Positions 40,321-50,004 of a DNA stretch of 64,000 bases are shown one piece after another (within the stretch, counting starts at the first letter, position 1; each line of letters begins with the position of its first letter). This stretch comes from Frateuria_A sp035944355. GTDB lineage: Bacteria > Pseudomonadota > Gammaproteobacteria > Xanthomonadales > Rhodanobacteraceae. The translations under genes were made by a program, and so were the position numbers. Under the pieces are notes generated by a model, which was given only the letters and a program-made list of their open reading frames with translations, had not been told where the DNA came from and did not search any database. The stretch is from NCBI RefSeq assembly GCF_035944355.1, contig NZ_DASZBH010000012.1, forward strand, positions 1-64,000, given 5' to 3'.

Positions 40321-43026
40321 ATGACCATGTCGCACCGCAAAACGCTGTTAGCCGCAAGCATCGTCGCCAGCCTGTGCCTCGCCGGCACGCTGCACGCCCA
40401 GGACGCTACCCAGGGCACCCAGAACACCCGCTCGACGCAGGCCGACAAGGCCAAGGCCAAGGAGCTGGCCACCGTCACCGTCACCGGCATCCGCGAGTCG
40501 ACGCAGAAGTCGATCGACATCAAGCGCGGCGCCAATTCCGTGGTGGATGTCGTCACCGCCGAGGACGTAGGCAAGCTGCCCGCCCACAACGTGGCCGACA
40601 CCCTGCGCGCGTTGCCCGGCGTGGATATCAGCTCGTCCAGCGCCCAGGAGGGCGGCTTCGACGAAGCCGACCGCATCAGCCTGCGCGGCACCGCCCCGAG
40701 CCTGACCCAGACGCTCATCAACGGCCACACTGTCGGCACGGCCGACTGGTTCGTGCTCAGCCAGGGCAACACCGTAGGCCGCAGCGTGAGCTACACCCTG
40801 CTGCCGTCCGAGATCGTCAGTCGCGTGGAGGTGCACAAGTCTTCCGAAGCCCGCTTCCAGGACGGCGGCACCACCGGCAACGTGGACATCATCACCCGCA
40901 AGCCGCTGGACTTCGACAAGCAGTACACCGCGGACGCCAGCATCGGCGGCGTGTACTCCAGCACGGCGTCCAAGACCGACGGTCAGTTCGCTGGCCTGTT
41001 CAATTACAAGAACGACGACAGCACGTTCGGCGTCCTGGCCCAGGTGTTCGACGAAAAGCGTCACCTGCAGCGTGAGGCCCAGGAGCTTCCCAGCGGCTTC
41101 ACCCAGATCACCGCGACCAGCCCGGTGGGGATCAGCCATCCCGATCTCGTAGGCGTGTACATCCCCTCGCTGCTCGGCTCGACGCTGTTCACCCAGACCC
41201 GCACGCGCAAAGGCGGCCTGCTGGAAGCCCAGTTCCGGCCGACCAACGACCTGACCCTGGGCCTGAGCGGCTTCTACTCCAAGCTCGATGCCGACAACTA
41301 CAACCGCAACTACATGCTGTGGGCCGGCAACTGGGGCATGACGCAGGCCCCGAATCCGGGCTACACGGTGCAGAACGGCGTGCTCACCAACGCCACCTAC
41401 GCCGGCGTGGCGGGCACCCCCTACACCGTGTACGACATGATCGCGCGCAAGTCCCAGGCCAAGACCTACTACTACACCGCGGACGCCGACTGGAACGTGT
41501 CGGACAACCTGACGGCGACGTTCCAGGCGGGCACTACCAAGGGCACGGGCACCACGCCGAAGCAGTACATCGCCGAAGTCACCGACAACTACGGTGGGGG
41601 CGCCAGTTGGCAGACACATGGTGCCGGCTCGCCGGTGGACTGGAGCGTCGGCGGCGACGGCAGCCTGGCCGGTGCGCAATGGAGCGGCACCTGGGGCGAC
41701 CAGCTGGTCAGGGCGACCGACAAGGAAAACTGGTTTTCGGCCGACTTCACCCAGTACATGAATGCCGGCGTGCTGGAGTCGTTCAACTACGGCGTGCGCT
41801 ACGCCAAGCATGACCGCGCCACCGTGTCGCCGGAAGGCGCCACCCCGGGCAACCTCTGGGGCGCACTGCAGGGTGCCGCCACCAGCAGCTACCCGAGCAA
41901 TTTCGCCCAGGGCATCGGTGGTGTGTTCCCGCGCAACATCTGGTTCTTCACCCAGTCCGCGCTGGCCAATGCGGTCGACTCCACCGCCACCTGGCTCGCC
42001 GGCAACGATGGTCCGACCGGTCGCCACAACTACGGTGCCGACTGGACCGTGAGCGAGAAGAACGCCGCGGCGTACTTCCAGGCCAACTTCCAGGGCGACA
42101 ACTGGAGCGGCAACGCCGGCGTGCGCTACGTCAACATCAGCCAGGGCATCGACACCTACGCCGCCACCACGGTCAATCCGGACGTGAGCAGCCTGTTCGG
42201 CATGTGGAATCGCGAGCACTACAGCAACCACTACGGCCGCTTCCTGCCGAGCTTCAACCTGAAGTTCAACATGACCCAGGATCTGGTCGCCCGCTTTGCG
42301 GTGTCGCAGACCCAGACCCTGCCGGATTACTCCGCCCTGGGCGCCTCCTCGTGGGGCTCGGACCTGAGCAAGACCGGCGGCGGCGGCAACCCGCACCTCA
42401 AGCCGGTGCTGTCGACAAACTTCGACGCCGGCCTGGAGTGGTACTTCATGCCGCGCGGCCTGCTGGCGGCCACCGCGTTCTCGATGAACATGAAGGACTA
42501 CGTGGCCTATGGCACCACCAACCGCCAGCTCTTCAGCGAACTGAGCCACCAGCTGGAGACGTATAACGTCGCCATCCCGCTGAATGCCGATGCCCGCCTG
42601 TCCGGTCTCGAGCTGACCTATAACCAGCCGATCGGCAAGTACCTCGGCGTGAATGCCAACTACACCTATGCGGACGGCTCGTCGTCCTTCACCTGGGCGG
42701 ATGGTTCGAACAACCTGCTCGGCACCTCGAAGAACACCTACAACGTGGGCGCCTACTTCGAAAACGACATGTTCAACGCGCGCATCGGCTACAGCTGGCG
42801 TTCGTCGTTCCTGATCGGCCTGCAGGGCGCAGTGCCCTACTACCAGGCGGCGTCGGGCACGCTGAACGCGTCCGTCGGCTACAAGGCGACGGATTGGCTG
42901 AGCTTCAGCCTGGATGCGCTGAACCTCAACAACCCCACCACCAAGTACTACCAGAGCGCGTACATCCCGACCGCTTTCTACGAGAACGGCCGCCAGTACT
43001 ACTTCACCGCGCATCTGAAGTTCTGA
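40321..43026 (+). CDS. TonB-dependent receptor of the GlcNAc/chitin cluster
   Basis: The 901-residue protein (ATG 40321, or 40327 after TTGAGGGGAGG) has a signal peptide (KTLLAASIVASLCLAGTLHA), a TonB-box-like segment KELATVTVTGIRES, and a plug domain (AHNVADTLRALPGVDISSSS; RISLRGTAPSLTQTLINGH). A 22-strand-type barrel follows, ending NGRQYYFTAHLKF with C-terminal Phe, the usual outer-membrane signal. It is of the xanthomonad TIGR01782-like class. Location between a GlcNAc kinase and GH20 hexosaminidase suggests import of chito-oligosaccharides. A strong terminator ends the transcript at 43106. Confidence 0.93.
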   Translation: MTMSHRKTLLAASIVASLCLAGTLHAQDATQGTQNTRSTQADKAKAKELATVTVTGIRESTQKSIDIKRGANSVVDVVTAEDVGKLPAHNVADTLRALPGVDISSSSAQEGGFDEADRISLRGTAPSLTQTLINGHTVGTADWFVLSQGNTVGRSVSYTLLPSEIVSRVEVHKSSEARFQDGGTTGNVDIITRKPLDFDKQYTADASIGGVYSSTASKTDGQFAGLFNYKNDDSTFGVLAQVFDEKRHLQREAQELPSGFTQITATSPVGISHPDLVGVYIPSLLGSTLFTQTRTRKGGLLEAQFRPTNDLTLGLSGFYSKLDADNYNRNYMLWAGNWGMTQAPNPGYTVQNGVLTNATYAGVAGTPYTVYDMIARKSQAKTYYYTADADWNVSDNLTATFQAGTTKGTGTTPKQYIAEVTDNYGGGASWQTHGAGSPVDWSVGGDGSLAGAQWSGTWGDQLVRATDKENWFSADFTQYMNAGVLESFNYGVRYAKHDRATVSPEGATPGNLWGALQGAATSSYPSNFAQGIGGVFPRNIWFFTQSALANAVDSTATWLAGNDGPTGRHNYGADWTVSEKNAAAYFQANFQGDNWSGNAGVRYVNISQGIDTYAATTVNPDVSSLFGMWNREHYSNHYGRFLPSFNLKFNMTQDLVARFAVSQTQTLPDYSALGASSWGSDLSKTGGGGNPHLKPVLSTNFDAGLEWYFMPRGLLAATAFSMNMKDYVAYGTTNRQLFSELSHQLETYNVAIPLNADARLSGLELTYNQPIGKYLGVNANYTYADGSSSFTWADGSNNLLGTSKNTYNVGAYFENDMFNARIGYSWRSSFLIGLQGAVPYYQAASGTLNASVGYKATDWLSFSLDALNLNNPTTKYYQSAYIPTAFYENGRQYYFTAHLKF

Positions 43027-43072
43027 TCCAACGCACGACACGCAGGCCACGGATGGCCTGCGCTCCCCGTTC

Positions 43073-43106
43073 GGGCCCGATCAGTACGTTGCGGGCCCTT
43101 TTTTTT
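43073..43106 (+). terminator. Rho-independent terminator after the TonB receptor
   Basis: GGGCCCG and CGGGCCC form a 7-bp stem with a 12-base loop followed by eight T (43099-43106). Confidence 0.85.
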
Positions 43107-43154
43107 GCCCGCCGCGGCGGTGGCATGCTGGGCCACCCCGCGCAGGAGATGCCG

Positions 43155-45470
43155 ATGATCCGCTGCCCGATCCCTTCCAGCTGTCTGTGCCTGCTGGCGC
43201 TCGCCCTGCTGCCGTTGCGCGCGGCGGTCGCCGACGCCGCGCCGCCGGCCCTCATCCCGCAGCCGGCGCAACTGGAGCTGCAGCAGGGCCACTTCAGCGT
43301 CGACGCGCACACGCCCATCGTGCTCGCCGACCGCGACGCGGCGACGAGGCAGACCGCCGACTACCTGATCGACCTGCTGGCGCGCACGCGTGGCCTGCGC
43401 CTGAAGATCGGCAAGGGCGACGGTGCGGCCGCCGCCATCGTGCTGCAGCGCGATCCGCAGGCGCCGGTGAGCGAGGCCGAGGGCTATGCGCTCAGCGTGA
43501 CGGCGCAGGGCATCCGCGTCCAGGCGCGCGACGACGCCGGCCTGTTCCATGGAGCGGTCACGCTGTACCAGTTGCTGACGCCCGACGCCTCGCAGGGCAG
43601 GGTGGACGTGCCCGCGCTGTCCATCCGCGACTGGCCGCGTTTCGGCTGGCGCGGCTTGATGCTCGACTCGGCTCGCCATTTCCAGAGCGTGGCCGAGGTC
43701 GAGCGGCTGATCGACCAGATGGCCCAGCACAAGCTCGACGTGCTGCACTGGCACCTCACCGACGATCAGGGCTGGCGCATCCAGATCAAGCGCTATCCCG
43801 AGCTGACCAGGATCGGGGCCTGGCGCACGCCGCCGGGCGCCGGCCACGACGGGGAGCCGGCGCGCTACGGCGGCTTCTACACCCAGGCGCAGATCCGCCA
43901 GGTGGTCGCCTATGCCGCCGCGCGCCACGTCACCATCGTGCCGGAGCTGGACATGCCCGGCCATGCGCAGGCCGCGGTGGCCGCCTATCCCGAGCTCGGC
44001 GTCACCGGGCAGCGCCCGCAGGTGTCCGCCGACGCCGGCGTGCACCCCTGGCTGTACAACGTGGACGATGACACCTTCACCTTCATCGACCACGTGCTCG
44101 ACGAGGTGATGGCGCTGTTCCCCTCGCCCTACATCCACGTCGGCGGCGACGAGGCGATCAAGGACCAGTGGAAGGCCTCGCCCGCGGTGCAGGCGAAGAT
44201 GCGCGAGCTGGGCCTCGCCAGCGAGGACGCGCTGCAGGGCTGGTTCATCGGGCGTATCGGTCGGTATCTCGAACAACACGGTCGCAAGCTGGTCGGCTGG
44301 GACGAGATCCTCGAGGGCGAAAACCTGCCGGCCGACGCCACGGTGATGTCCTGGCGCGGCACCGACGGCGCGATCAAGGCGGCGCTGCTGGGCCACGACG
44401 TGGTCATGTCGCCGTCGCCGGGCCTGTACTTCGACCACGTGCAGAGCGGCCTGGCCGACGAATACGCCGGCCGCCTCGCGGTGGAGTCGCTGCAGAGCGT
44501 GTACGCCTTCCAGCCCGTGCCCGGCGTGCTGAGCGCGGCGCAGGCCCGGCACGTGCTGGGCGTGCAGGCCAATGCGTGGACCGAGCACATGCCCACCATG
44601 GCGCACGTGGAGCATCAGGTGTTCCCGCGGCTGGACGCGCTCAGCGAAGTGGCCTGGTCGCCCGCCGGTACGACCAACTGGCCGGGATTCCTGTCACGCC
44701 TGCCGGCACAACTGGCGCGCTACCGCAGGCAGCACATCAACGTGGCCGACGGCGCCTTCGCGGTGGACATCGCCGTCGATCGCAACGTGGCGCTGGCCAC
44801 GGCCAAGGCCACGGTCACGCTGTCTAACCAGACCGGCTACGGCGCCATCCACTACACGCTCGACGGCAGCATGCCCACGCCGGCCTCGCCGCGCTACGAC
44901 CTGCCGTTCAACGTGGCGCTGCCGGCCACCGTGCGCGCCGCGAGCTTCGCCGCCGACGGCAGCGCGCTGGCCGCGCCGCGCGAGCGCGTGCTCGATCGGT
45001 CCAGCCTGCTCGGCCTGGCGGGGACGGAACTGGCGAACTGCCCCGGGATGGATTTCCGCCTGCTGCTGCAGCCGATGCCCGACGCCGCCAGCACCCAGCC
45101 GGTGTATGCGGTCAACCTGTTCGATACCTGCCAGCTGTATCCGCCCACGCTGATGGACGGCGTCGGCGCGATCCACGTCGATGCGGTTCGGCTCGAACGC
45201 AACTTCCAGCTGGCGAACGAGGCCAGGCTGGTGGTTTATCGCCCGCATGCCACGCCGTTCGGCGAGCTGGTGGTGCATGCCGACCGCTGCGACGGCCCGG
45301 TGCTGGCCAGCCTGCCGCTGCCCGACCCTGCACACAGCCCGCGCCGGTTCGCGCTGGATGCCACGCTGCCGGCCCTGAGCGGCGAGCACAGCCTGTGCCT
45401 CATCTACACCGCGCCCACCGATGGCCCGCTGTACGCGCTCGGCCGCGTTGCCTTGAAAGAGAAACGCTGA
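43155..45470 (+). CDS. GH20 beta-N-acetylhexosaminidase
   Basis: The enzyme removes terminal GlcNAc (or GalNAc) from chito-oligosaccharides or muropeptides by substrate-assisted catalysis. The 771-residue protein has a signal peptide (CLCLLALALLPLRAAVADA), a GH20b N-terminal domain, and a catalytic barrel with RGLMLDSARHFQSVAEVERL, VLHWHLTDDQGWRIQIKRYP and the catalytic pair Asp332-Glu333 in HVGGDEAIKD. Trp residues in GVQANAWTEHM line the pocket. The C-terminal about 200 residues contain a chitobiase-type beta domain (YGAIHYTLDGSMPTPAS). I choose ATG 43155 since GGAG is seven bases upstream; ATG 43149 abuts the Shine-Dalgarno. Periplasmic or outer-membrane side location expected. Confidence 0.94.
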   Translation: MIRCPIPSSCLCLLALALLPLRAAVADAAPPALIPQPAQLELQQGHFSVDAHTPIVLADRDAATRQTADYLIDLLARTRGLRLKIGKGDGAAAAIVLQRDPQAPVSEAEGYALSVTAQGIRVQARDDAGLFHGAVTLYQLLTPDASQGRVDVPALSIRDWPRFGWRGLMLDSARHFQSVAEVERLIDQMAQHKLDVLHWHLTDDQGWRIQIKRYPELTRIGAWRTPPGAGHDGEPARYGGFYTQAQIRQVVAYAAARHVTIVPELDMPGHAQAAVAAYPELGVTGQRPQVSADAGVHPWLYNVDDDTFTFIDHVLDEVMALFPSPYIHVGGDEAIKDQWKASPAVQAKMRELGLASEDALQGWFIGRIGRYLEQHGRKLVGWDEILEGENLPADATVMSWRGTDGAIKAALLGHDVVMSPSPGLYFDHVQSGLADEYAGRLAVESLQSVYAFQPVPGVLSAAQARHVLGVQANAWTEHMPTMAHVEHQVFPRLDALSEVAWSPAGTTNWPGFLSRLPAQLARYRRQHINVADGAFAVDIAVDRNVALATAKATVTLSNQTGYGAIHYTLDGSMPTPASPRYDLPFNVALPATVRAASFAADGSALAAPRERVLDRSSLLGLAGTELANCPGMDFRLLLQPMPDAASTQPVYAVNLFDTCQLYPPTLMDGVGAIHVDAVRLERNFQLANEARLVVYRPHATPFGELVVHADRCDGPVLASLPLPDPAHSPRRFALDATLPALSGEHSLCLIYTAPTDGPLYALGRVALKEKR

Positions 45471-45477
45471 GGCTCGC

Positions 45478-46515
45478 GTGCACGCCGCAAAGCCGCTTGC
45501 GCCCCGCGTCCAGGTGATCGCCCACCGCGGCGCCAGCGCGCATCTGCCGGAACACACGCTGGCCGCCTATGCGCGCGCCATCGCCGACGGCGCCGACCTG
45601 ATCGAGCCCGACCTGGTGATGAGCCGCGACGGCGTGCTCGTCGCGCGCCACGAGAACGAGATCGGCGCGACCACCGACGTGGCGGACCACCCCCGCTTCG
45701 CCGCACGGCGCACGACCAAGCGCATCGACGGCGTGCCGGTCGAAGGCTGGTTCACCGAGGACTTCACCCTCGCCGAGCTCAAGACCCTGCGCACCCGGGA
45801 GCGCCTGCCGCACCTGCGCGGCACCGCCCACGACGGCCGCTACCCCATCGCCACGCTGGAGGAGATCATCGGGCTGCTGGCACACGAACATGCGCGGCTG
45901 GGCAGGTCGGTCGGGCTGATTCCGGAGATCAAGCACGGCACCTGGTACCGGCAGCAAGGCCTGCCGATGGAGCAACGCCTGCTCGACATGCTGCGGGCGC
46001 ACGCCTGCACGCGCACCGTGCCGGTGGTGATCCAGTCCTTCGAGACCGCCAACCTGCGCGAGCTGCGCGCCGGCCTGGGCGATCTGCCCAACGTGCGCCT
46101 GCTGCAGCTCATCGACGATCCCCAGGCGCAGCCCTGGGACGTCGAGGCCCGCGGCGGCGCACTGCGCTACGCCGACCTGCTCACGCCGGCCGGCCTGCGC
46201 GAAGTGGCCGCTTACGCCGACGCCATCGGCCCGAACGCGCGCGCGATCCTGCCGCTGGATCGCGCGGGCCGCCTCGGCCCGCCCACGCCGCTGGTGCGCG
46301 AGGCGCATGCCGCGGGGCTGGAGGTGCACGCCTGGACCTTCCGTCCGGAAAACGCCTTCCTCCCCGAAGGGTTGCGGCAGGGCGACCCGGCGGCACGGAA
46401 CGAGCAAGGGTCGATCACCGAGATCCGCGCCCATCTGGAAGCGGGCGTCGATGCGTTCTTCACGGATGATCCTGCGCTCGGGCGCCGCGCCGTCGGCCCC
46501 AAGTGCCGTAAGTAA
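45478..46515 (+). CDS. Glycerophosphodiester phosphodiesterase (GlpQ/UgpQ-like)
   Basis: GTG 45478 starts a 345-residue protein only 7 bases after the hexosaminidase stop. The GDPD signature is complete: VIAHRGASAHLPEHTLAAY, IEPDLVMSRDGVLVARHENE, LIPEIKHGTWYRQQGL, VIQSFETANLREL and HAWTFRPENAFLP. It hydrolyses glycerophosphodiesters to glycerol-3-phosphate and an alcohol. The length and the DGRYPIATLEE insertion match the longer GlpQ-type enzymes, but no signal peptide is evident from this start, so location is uncertain. It closes the nag cluster; a functional link is not obvious. Confidence 0.9.
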   Translation: MHAAKPLAPRVQVIAHRGASAHLPEHTLAAYARAIADGADLIEPDLVMSRDGVLVARHENEIGATTDVADHPRFAARRTTKRIDGVPVEGWFTEDFTLAELKTLRTRERLPHLRGTAHDGRYPIATLEEIIGLLAHEHARLGRSVGLIPEIKHGTWYRQQGLPMEQRLLDMLRAHACTRTVPVVIQSFETANLRELRAGLGDLPNVRLLQLIDDPQAQPWDVEARGGALRYADLLTPAGLREVAAYADAIGPNARAILPLDRAGRLGPPTPLVREAHAAGLEVHAWTFRPENAFLPEGLRQGDPAARNEQGSITEIRAHLEAGVDAFFTDDPALGRRAVGPKCRK

Positions 46516-46527
46516 TTCCGGTAAATG

Positions 46528-46556
46528 TTGAATTTTTGCTTTGCGCACCTTAAGGT
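46528..46556 (+). promoter_or_regulatory. Possible promoter of the Oar-like receptor
   Basis: TTGAAT (46528-46533), 17-bp spacer, TAAGGT (46551-46556) in an AT-rich stretch unlike its surroundings. It would leave a 5' leader of about 180 bases before the ATG at 46744. Confidence 0.4.
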
Positions 46557-46743
46557 TCGGTCAAACGAGTCCCGCTTCCCCACAGCCTGTCGTGTCGGCG
46601 CCGATCCCCCTTTGCGGCTGCCGACCTCCTGCAGGAACTCCTGAAAACCGGATTTGGACGCGGAAGGATGACCGTGCTCGTTGCCACGGGGCATGACGAT
46701 TGCCTCAGTCCTTTATCCAAACACAGGTTTTGGGGAGTTTTGC

Positions 46744-49700
46744 ATGAACTTGCAAGTTGCCAATCGTCCGGCGATCCGCCGGACGGCCCTAGCTATTGCC
46801 CTGAGCATGGGCTTTGCGGGCGCCGCCTTCGCGCAGTCGACCACCGGCAGCATCTTCGGTGACGCGCCTGCCGCCCAGGGCGAGACCGTCCTGATCCAGA
46901 ACGCCACGGGCTTCAGCCGCGAAGTGCCGGTGGATGCACAGGGCCGCTTCGCCGCCAGCCAGCTGCCGCTGGGCTCCTACACGGTCACCCTGCGCCAGAA
47001 CGGCCAGACGGTCGATTCGCGCAAGGACGTGTCCCTGCGCGTGGGCGCCGGCACCCAGATTTCCTTCGCCGCCGCTGCCGCCGCCAGCTCGGCCAGCGCC
47101 CAGAACCTGTCGGCGATCACCGTCAGCGCCAACGCGCTGCCGTCGATCGACGTGACCGGCGTGGACTCGCGCACCGTCATCACCGCCGAGCAGCTGGCCA
47201 AGCTGCCGCTGGCCCGTAGCGCCGAAGCGATCGCGCTGCTGGCGCCGGGCGTGGTGCAGGGCAGTGGTTACTTCGCCGGCAACCTCGGTGGCCCGGTGGT
47301 TTCCTTCGGCGGTTCCTCGGTGACCGAGAACGCCTACTACATCAACGGCTTCAACACGACCGATCCGCTCAGCGGCTTCGGCGGCCTGAGCCTGCCGTAC
47401 GGCGCCATCGACCAGCAGGAAATCCTGCAGGGTGGTTACAGCGCCGCCTACGGCCGTTCCGATGGCGGCGTGATCAGCCAGGTCGGCAAGCGTGGCACCA
47501 ACGACTGGCATTTCGGCGCGCAGGTCCAGTGGACCCCGACCAGCCTGATGTCCGATCCGAAGAACTACCACTACGTCAACAAGGACGGTTCCGAGGGTAA
47601 GCTCCGCCAGTACCGCACGGACAACAAGTCCTGGACCACCACGGTCGACGCCTACGTCGGCGGCCCGCTGATCAAGGACAAGCTGTTCTTCTTCGCCGCC
47701 GTGGAAGGCGAGCGCAAGCAGGGCACGGGCGCCAGCCTGGGCTCGGCTGCCGCCGGCACCGGTCCGAATACTTCGCCGTTCACCAACCACTCGCGCATCG
47801 ACAACCCGAAGTGGTACGGCAAGCTGGACTGGAACATCAACGAGAGCAACATCCTCGAAGTGACGGGCGCTTCGAGCAAGTCCTCCTACGAGGGCTCGCT
47901 GTACAACTTCGACTACAGCACGCTCAAGCAGGGCAGCTTCAACAGCTACGACACCTCGACCAAGAACGGCGCCGACCTCTATTCGGCCAAGTTCACCAGC
48001 TACATCACCGACGACCTGACCCTGTCGGCCATGTACGGCAAGATGAAGGGTACGTACTACAGCACCACGCCTGGCTACGACCCGACCTATCCGTACCTCT
48101 TCAGCACTGCCGAGCAGAACCCGGCGCTGAACGGCGGCACCCCGATCACCAACAGCCAGACCGTCTCGACGATCAACCTGCCGGGCCACAAGTCGACCAA
48201 CACCAACCTGCGCGTCGACCTGACCTACCACCTGGGCGATCACACCATCGCCGCCGGTATCGACAACCAGGACGTGAGCAACATCGACGCGGGCAGCATC
48301 TTCCCGACCAATGGCCTGGGCTACGCCTGGGAATACAACACCATGGGCGGCGATGCGGCGACCTACATCGTCGGTGGTCCGGGTACCGCCCAGCCGGGCG
48401 CCGACTGGCGCAATTCGCCGTGGGTGGCCAACACCGGCTCGCAGCCGGGCGGCCAGACGGGCTACTACGTCGCCCGCTACCGCTACCACGACAACGCGTC
48501 GGTGCGCGTGCAGCAGCGTGCGCAGTACATCGAGGACAGCTGGCAGGTCAACGACCGCTGGCTGGTCAAGCTGGGCCTGCGCAATGACCAGTTCACCAAC
48601 TATGGCGCCAGCGGCGCGCCGTTCCTGCGCCTGACCAAGCCGCAGTGGGCGCCGCGCGTCGGCTTCACCTGGGACGTCAACGGTGACTCCAGCTTCAAGG
48701 TCTACGGCAATGCCGGCCGCTACTACCTGGCGATGCCGACCAGCGTGGCCCTGCGTTCGGCCGGTTCCTCGCTGTACACCCGCGAGTACTTCACCTACAC
48801 GGGCATCGATGCCAACGGCATTCCGACCGGCCTGAGCCCGATCGACACCAGCCGCGGCGCCGGCGCTCCGTTCTCCGCCAACGGCGAGTACGGCCAGCCG
48901 CGTGATCCGAAGCTGGCGGCCGCCAAGGACCTCAAGTCCGAGTACCAGGACGAGTTCATCCTCGGCTTCGACCGGAAGCTGGGCGAGAGCTACGTGTGGG
49001 GCGCCAAGGCGACCTACCGCAACCTGCGCAACGCCATCGACGACATCGCCGACAGCCCCTCGATCATCGCCAAGATGAACGCGATGGGCATCGATCCGGC
49101 GACCTACGATGCCTCGCAGGTGCCGGGCAGCATCCTGATCAACCCGGGCAAGAACGCCACGTTCTACGTCGCCAAGCTCAACGGCGGCTACTACGAGGTG
49201 CCGATGGACTGGCACAAGGACTTCGGCTTCAACACCGACATGAAGCGCAAGTACTACGGCCTGGATCTGTACCTGGAGCATCCGTTCGACGGCAAGTGGT
49301 ACGGCAAGGTCGACTACCTGTGGTCGCACAGCTTCGGCAACTCCGAAGGCCAGGTGCGCAGCGACATCGGCCAGGCCGACGTCTCGGCGACGATGGACTG
49401 GGATTACGCCACGATCATGGATTACGCCAACGGCGACCTGGCTAACGACCGTCGTCACCAGATCAAGGCCTACGGTTCGTACCAGATCGCTCCGGAGTGG
49501 ATGCTCTCGGGCAACCTGGCGGTCGCTTCGGGCGCCCCGATCCAGTGCCTCGGCCCGTACGCCGGTGGCACCTATCCGGGCCTGGGCTACGGTCCGTACT
49601 ACCACTTCTGTGGTGGCCAGCCGTCGCCTCCGGGTGCCAAGCGCACGGAATGGACCTACCGCCTGGATCTGAGCGCCGAGTACCGTCCGGAGTGGGCCGG

Positions 49701-49854
49701 CAAGAAGCTGGCCTTCAGCGCGATGGTCTACAACGTGCTCAACAGCCAGCGCAACACGCAGGTCTACGGTATCTCGACCAGCGCGAGCTACCTGCGTCCG
49801 ATCAGCTCGCAGACCCCGCGTTACGTGCGCTTCGGCGTCTCGTACGACTTCTAA
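46744..49854 (+). CDS. Oar-like TonB-dependent receptor with carboxypeptidase regulatory-like domain
   Basis: ATG 46744 follows TTTTGGGGAG. The 1036-residue protein has a signal peptide (TALAIALSMGFAGAAFAQST), a CarboxypepD_reg-like beta-sandwich (about 30-110; ETVLIQNATGFSREVPVDAQ ... QLPLGSYTVTL), a plug (SVTENAYYINGFNTTDPLSG; GAIDQQEILQGGYSAAYGRS) and a large beta-barrel ending PRYVRFGVSYDF. This is the Oar class of outer-membrane TonB-dependent transporters abundant in xanthomonads, often linked to peptide or protein-derived nutrients. No substrate can be named. A TonB box is not obvious. Followed by a strong terminator. Confidence 0.92.
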   Translation: MNLQVANRPAIRRTALAIALSMGFAGAAFAQSTTGSIFGDAPAAQGETVLIQNATGFSREVPVDAQGRFAASQLPLGSYTVTLRQNGQTVDSRKDVSLRVGAGTQISFAAAAAASSASAQNLSAITVSANALPSIDVTGVDSRTVITAEQLAKLPLARSAEAIALLAPGVVQGSGYFAGNLGGPVVSFGGSSVTENAYYINGFNTTDPLSGFGGLSLPYGAIDQQEILQGGYSAAYGRSDGGVISQVGKRGTNDWHFGAQVQWTPTSLMSDPKNYHYVNKDGSEGKLRQYRTDNKSWTTTVDAYVGGPLIKDKLFFFAAVEGERKQGTGASLGSAAAGTGPNTSPFTNHSRIDNPKWYGKLDWNINESNILEVTGASSKSSYEGSLYNFDYSTLKQGSFNSYDTSTKNGADLYSAKFTSYITDDLTLSAMYGKMKGTYYSTTPGYDPTYPYLFSTAEQNPALNGGTPITNSQTVSTINLPGHKSTNTNLRVDLTYHLGDHTIAAGIDNQDVSNIDAGSIFPTNGLGYAWEYNTMGGDAATYIVGGPGTAQPGADWRNSPWVANTGSQPGGQTGYYVARYRYHDNASVRVQQRAQYIEDSWQVNDRWLVKLGLRNDQFTNYGASGAPFLRLTKPQWAPRVGFTWDVNGDSSFKVYGNAGRYYLAMPTSVALRSAGSSLYTREYFTYTGIDANGIPTGLSPIDTSRGAGAPFSANGEYGQPRDPKLAAAKDLKSEYQDEFILGFDRKLGESYVWGAKATYRNLRNAIDDIADSPSIIAKMNAMGIDPATYDASQVPGSILINPGKNATFYVAKLNGGYYEVPMDWHKDFGFNTDMKRKYYGLDLYLEHPFDGKWYGKVDYLWSHSFGNSEGQVRSDIGQADVSATMDWDYATIMDYANGDLANDRRHQIKAYGSYQIAPEWMLSGNLAVASGAPIQCLGPYAGGTYPGLGYGPYYHFCGGQPSPPGAKRTEWTYRLDLSAEYRPEWAGKKLAFSAMVYNVLNSQRNTQVYGISTSASYLRPISSQTPRYVRFGVSYDF

Positions 49855-49897
49855 GCAGGTCGCAACACCCGGGCTGTCCGCAGCCCGGTTCACCTTG

Positions 49898-49926
49898 GGG
49901 CCGCAGGTTTACCTGCGGCCCTTTTT
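49898..49926 (+). terminator. Rho-independent terminator after the Oar-like receptor
   Basis: GGGCCGCAGGT TT ACCTGCGGCCC is a perfect 11-bp stem followed by five T. A second short hairpin (CCGGGCTG..CAGCCCGG) lies just upstream at about 49869-49888. Confidence 0.9.
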
Positions 49927-50004
49927 GTTGCGCGGCCTCACGCGGGTCGGATGGCTCACCGCGAGGTAGCATGGTGTCGGAACGGGAACGGTTGGCCGTA
50001 CGCC

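Noticed and set aside
40348..43050. 900-residue minus-strand frame across the TonB receptor
   Set aside because: Antisense shadow; the plus-strand reading has signal peptide, plug and barrel features.
46789..49893. 1034-residue minus-strand frame across the Oar-like receptor
   Set aside because: Antisense shadow of a 1036-residue receptor with clear signal peptide and barrel; no domain in the antisense reading.
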